DNA of 64,000 nucleotides from Rhodococcus sp. KRD197 (lineage in GTDB: Bacteria > Actinomycetota > Actinomycetes > Mycobacteriales > Mycobacteriaceae). Below the pieces are notes generated by a model. The model had not been told where the DNA came from. It saw nothing but the letters and a program-made list of their open reading frames with translations, and searched no databases. The position numbers and the translations under genes are program-made. The DNA is taken from assembly GCF_017168235.1 (NCBI RefSeq), contig NZ_JABFAO010000002.1, positions 124,001 through 188,000 on the forward strand. Direction: 5' to 3'. Positions 61,874 to 64,000 of the stretch are shown in pieces. Position 1 is the first letter of the stretch. Each line of letters begins with the position of its first letter.

Positions 61874-61991
61874 CTTCCTAGTTTGCGACCCCGGCGCCGA
61901 TCTCGCCCGATGAGTGAGCATTCCTATCGAGGACCGAAGCTGTCCGCAAAGCCTTCTATCGTCATTTTCACCAACAACGAAGGAGTTTTCC

Positions 61992-62516
61992 ATGACACTC
62001 ACCGGTGAGAAGGCCGACATCGCGCGTATGTTCGCCGACCAACGGACCAACTACCTCTATACGGTCGACGGCATCACCGACGAGCAGGCGAGGCTGCGAA
62101 CCACTGTCAGCGAACTCACCCTCGGCGGGCTGCTCAACCATGTGATCAACAATGAGCGTTCGTGGATGAAGGTCATCGCCGAAATGGACGAGACCGCCGA
62201 GTTCGACGTATCTCGGATGGGCACCGAGTACGTGATGGCCGCCGGCGATACCGTCGCGGGACTACGTGAGGAGTACTCCCGCGTCGCGCAGGCCACCGAG
62301 GCCGCTCTCGCCGACTTGGACCTCGACGCCCAGGTCCCACTCCCGACGGCACCGTGGGCACCTGTTCGCACGTACCAGTCGGTGCGGTTCACGCTGCTGC
62401 ACATTCTCCGCGAGATGGCCCAGCATGCAGGTCACGCCGACATCATCCGGGAGTCCCTCGACGGCGGCAACACGACGATGCGCATGGCGGGAGCGGGAGT
62501 GGAGCCTGCGGAATGA
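61992..62516 (+). CDS. DinB-fold protein (DUF664-like)
   Basis: The 174-residue helical protein fits the DinB/YfiT superfamily, with LGGLLNHVINNERSWM (His about 50) and a late HILREMAQHAGHADIIRE (two His) that would form the three-His metal site. Members in actinobacteria include mycothiol-dependent transferases. AAGGAG precedes the ATG. It is divergent from ggh and followed by an SDR gene after 20 bases. Confidence 0.85.
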   Translation: MTLTGEKADIARMFADQRTNYLYTVDGITDEQARLRTTVSELTLGGLLNHVINNERSWMKVIAEMDETAEFDVSRMGTEYVMAAGDTVAGLREEYSRVAQATEAALADLDLDAQVPLPTAPWAPVRTYQSVRFTLLHILREMAQHAGHADIIRESLDGGNTTMRMAGAGVEPAE

Positions 62517-62536
62517 CCATTCGCTAAGTTGGCAGT

Positions 62537-63214
62537 ATGACTTCAACGGCTCTGGTGACGGGTGCCAGCCGAGGTCTCGGCGCGGCGATCGCACGGAAAC
62601 TCGCGTCCGATCACCACGTCTATCTCGGTGGACGCTCGGCGGAATCGCTCGGTTCCATTGCCGCCGAACTCCCGGAAGCGACGGCATGGCCGGTGGATCT
62701 GACGGACCATGCCGCCGTTGTGGGCGCGGCAGCGTCGTTCGACTCTTTGAACGTGCTCGTCCACAACGCGGGCGTCGCAGCCTTGGGCACCGTTCAAGAG
62801 TCCTCGATCGAGGACTGGCGGTCGCAGTTCGAGAGCAATGTTCTTGCTGTCGTTGCGTTGACGCAGGCTCTGCTTCCTGCGTTGCGGAAGGTCAATGGTC
62901 ATGTCGTCCTGATCAATTCGGGTGCGGGGTTGCGTGTCAATCCGGGCTGGGGCGCGTATGCGGCGTCGAAATTCGCGCTGCGGGCGTTCGGTGACGCGCT
63001 GCGACAGGAGGAGCCGTCCTTGCGGGTGACCTCGGTGCACCCGGGTCGGATCGACACCGACATGCAGAGGGCGATCGTCGAGCACGAGGGTAAGGAGTAC
63101 GACGGCGGACAGTTCCTTCGAGCCGACACCGTCGCGCTTGCGGTCCGCAATGCCATCGACACTCCGGCTGATGCGCACCCGACGGAGCTGGTGCTCAAGC
63201 CTGTTCGCCGGTAG
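62537..63214 (+). CDS. Short-chain dehydrogenase/reductase
   Basis: The 225-residue SDR has the nucleotide loop TGASRGLGAAIA (about 8-19), the NAG of HNAGVAALG and the catalytic YAASK with a preceding Ser (INSGAG). It is slightly shorter than classical SDRs. It probably uses NADP(H), given the Arg after the glycine loop. The substrate is unknown. An inverted-repeat element lies just after its stop. Confidence 0.88.
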   Translation: MTSTALVTGASRGLGAAIARKLASDHHVYLGGRSAESLGSIAAELPEATAWPVDLTDHAAVVGAAASFDSLNVLVHNAGVAALGTVQESSIEDWRSQFESNVLAVVALTQALLPALRKVNGHVVLINSGAGLRVNPGWGAYAASKFALRAFGDALRQEEPSLRVTSVHPGRIDTDMQRAIVEHEGKEYDGGQFLRADTVALAVRNAIDTPADAHPTELVLKPVRR

Positions 63215-63220
63215 CCCTCC

Positions 63221-63282
63221 CGCTGAAATCGAAGTTACGTCGCAGTTTGTGCCGGTTTTCGTACACAACCTCGATCTCGGCG
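63221..63282. repeat. 62-bp inverted-repeat element, copy 1
   Basis: Arms CGCTGAAATCGAAGTT (63221-63236) and AACCTCGATCTCGGCG (63267-63282) pair imperfectly around a 30-nt loop. The element has the same geometry as copy 2 at 63837-63898 but the opposite orientation, and is identical to its reverse complement at 46 of 62 positions by hand count. It lies in the gap between the SDR gene and the PPOX gene. Confidence 0.7.
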
Positions 63283-63377
63283 CTGCGGCGCTGCAGCTCG
63301 CCGACGGTCCGGTGAACGGCAGCTTTCGATATGCGAAACCCTTCGACGAGCTGTAAAAGCGGACATATCCTCGGTAC

Positions 63378-63803
63378 ATGCCACTGTCGAAATCCGAGCG
63401 TGAAGAGTTTCTCTCCGAGCCGCACATCGCGGCACTGTCGGTGTTCGCTGGAGCCGAGCGCGGCCCGCTGACCGTCCCTATCTGGTACCAGTACACGCCC
63501 GGCGGCGAGGCGTGGGTGCTGACCGGAAAGACGTCCAAGAAGGCCGAGTTGATCCGCGCTGCAGGCACTTTCAGCCTCATGGTCGAACGCGTGGAGCCGA
63601 CTGTTCGATACGTCTCTGTCGACGGGCCCGTCCTGCGCGAAGTACCCGGCACGGCGGATCAGTTGCGTGAGATGGCTGCCCGCTACCTCGAGCCCGAGAA
63701 GGTGGACGGCTACCTCGAGTTCGCGAACAGTCAGCTCGAAGAGAACGTCGTGTTCTACCTCGAACCGAAGTACTGGTTGTCCGCGGATTTGGGCGCAATC
63801 TAG
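63378..63803 (+). CDS. PPOX-fold flavin/F420-binding protein
   Basis: The 141-residue protein belongs to the pyridoxamine 5'-phosphate oxidase-like split-barrel family. It starts with LSEPHIAALSVFAGAERGPL (about 10-29), followed by PIWYQYTPGGEAWVLTGKTSKKAE, read here as its cofactor-phosphate region, and the final YLEPKYWLSADLG. Actinobacterial members often use F420 or bind haem or flavin. It stands alone, bracketed by two inverted copies of a 62-bp repeat. Confidence 0.83.
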   Translation: MPLSKSEREEFLSEPHIAALSVFAGAERGPLTVPIWYQYTPGGEAWVLTGKTSKKAELIRAAGTFSLMVERVEPTVRYVSVDGPVLREVPGTADQLREMAARYLEPEKVDGYLEFANSQLEENVVFYLEPKYWLSADLGAI

Positions 63804-63836
63804 CCGTCAGTTGTCTCCGAACATGTACAGCACCTT

Positions 63837-63898
63837 CGCCGAGATCGAAGTTGTGTACCGAAATCGAACCGAATCGATGCATAACTTCGATCTCGGCG
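63837..63898. repeat. 62-bp inverted-repeat element, copy 2
   Basis: Perfect 16-bp arms CGCCGAGATCGAAGTT (63837-63852) and AACTTCGATCTCGGCG (63883-63898) enclose a 30-nt loop. It lies 33 bases after the PPOX stop and could end that transcript, although no T-run is present. Copy 1 lies on the other side of the PPOX gene. Confidence 0.8.
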
Positions 63899-63913
63899 CC
63901 GACGGGGTCCGTG

Positions 63914-64000
63914 TCAGGGGACAGGCGTCGGCGCCAGCGAGTTCCCGACGCCGATCACCCCGCAGTTGCTGCGCGTCGGCAGTCCCGCGAAGCGCTCGGT
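63914..64000 (-). CDS. Possible 3' end of a minus-strand gene, cut by the window edge
   Basis: The minus-strand frame entering at 64000 reads 28 codons (FAGLPTRSNCGVIGVGNS in the middle) before a TGA at 63914-63916. The composition and a lack of other features here suggest the C-terminus of a protein that lies mostly outside the window. No family can be named. Confidence 0.35.
   Translation of the reverse strand, partial: TERFAGLPTRSNCGVIGVGNSLAPTPVP

Overview
The window looks like chromosomal DNA of a high-GC, mycolic-acid-containing actinobacterium, most likely Rhodococcus or a close relative. The evidence is protein similarity and gene order. The series PadR/ino1 - DUF5318 - ponA - GT87 mannosyltransferase and rpsF-ssb-rpsR-rplI ... 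dnaB matches the M. tuberculosis Rv0046c-Rv0058 neighbourhood. EspG, F420-type luciferase-like and glucosylglycerate hydrolase genes are also typical of this order. I saw no rRNA, tRNA, CRISPR array, transposase or integrase.

Layout. 0-4.4 kb: an MFS exporter divergent from a TetR regulator, then a flavin-supply operon (FMN reductase, flavin reductase, RibBA). 4.4-11.9 kb: dnaB interrupted by an intein with class 3 (Trp-Cys-Thr) features, a DnaA-box-like cluster upstream of it, a SulP transporter fused to beta-carbonic anhydrase, and the rpsF-ssb-rpsR-rplI operon. 11.9-28.1 kb: a stress island between two inward-facing GT87 mannosyltransferases. It holds LuxR-type regulators, TerC, TerD, a coiled-coil protein, a coupled CitE-like aldolase / triple-domain phosphoribosyltransferase / HAD phosphatase operon, a type VII secretion substrate with its EspG chaperone, a DUF2975/XRE pair and a tandem TerD protein. 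26.5-37.5 kb: conserved cell-envelope genes (GT87, ponA, DUF5318, PadR, ino1), two DUF1707 proteins and a uridine-kinase-like gene broken by an in-frame amber codon.

37.6-41.3 kb: a three-gene operon (epoxide-hydrolase-like alpha/beta hydrolase, ferritin-like putative diiron protein, phthalate-dioxygenase-reductase-type electron donor) under a divergent TetR gene with two matching palindromic operator candidates. This is my best candidate for an undescribed enzyme system. 41.3-43.7 kb: DUF5313, an archaeal-type peroxiredoxin and DUF2786. 43.7-47.0 kb: an LpqY/SugA/SugB-like sugar importer without a linked ATPase, plus a 57-residue membrane protein. 47.2-53.2 kb: a five-gene peptide/nickel-type importer operon that ends in an MFS exporter.

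53.3-64 kb: a zinc metallohydrolase, an F420-type oxidoreductase, a polar amino acid ABC importer, a PhoX phosphatase, a stand-alone thioesterase, glucosylglycerate hydrolase, DinB-fold, SDR and PPOX-fold proteins. Two kinds of intergenic inverted-repeat element are present: long hairpins directly after the ino1 and glnQ-like stop codons, and a 62-bp element (16-bp arms, 30-nt loop) found twice around the last gene. All family assignments come from reading the sequence; no database search was run.
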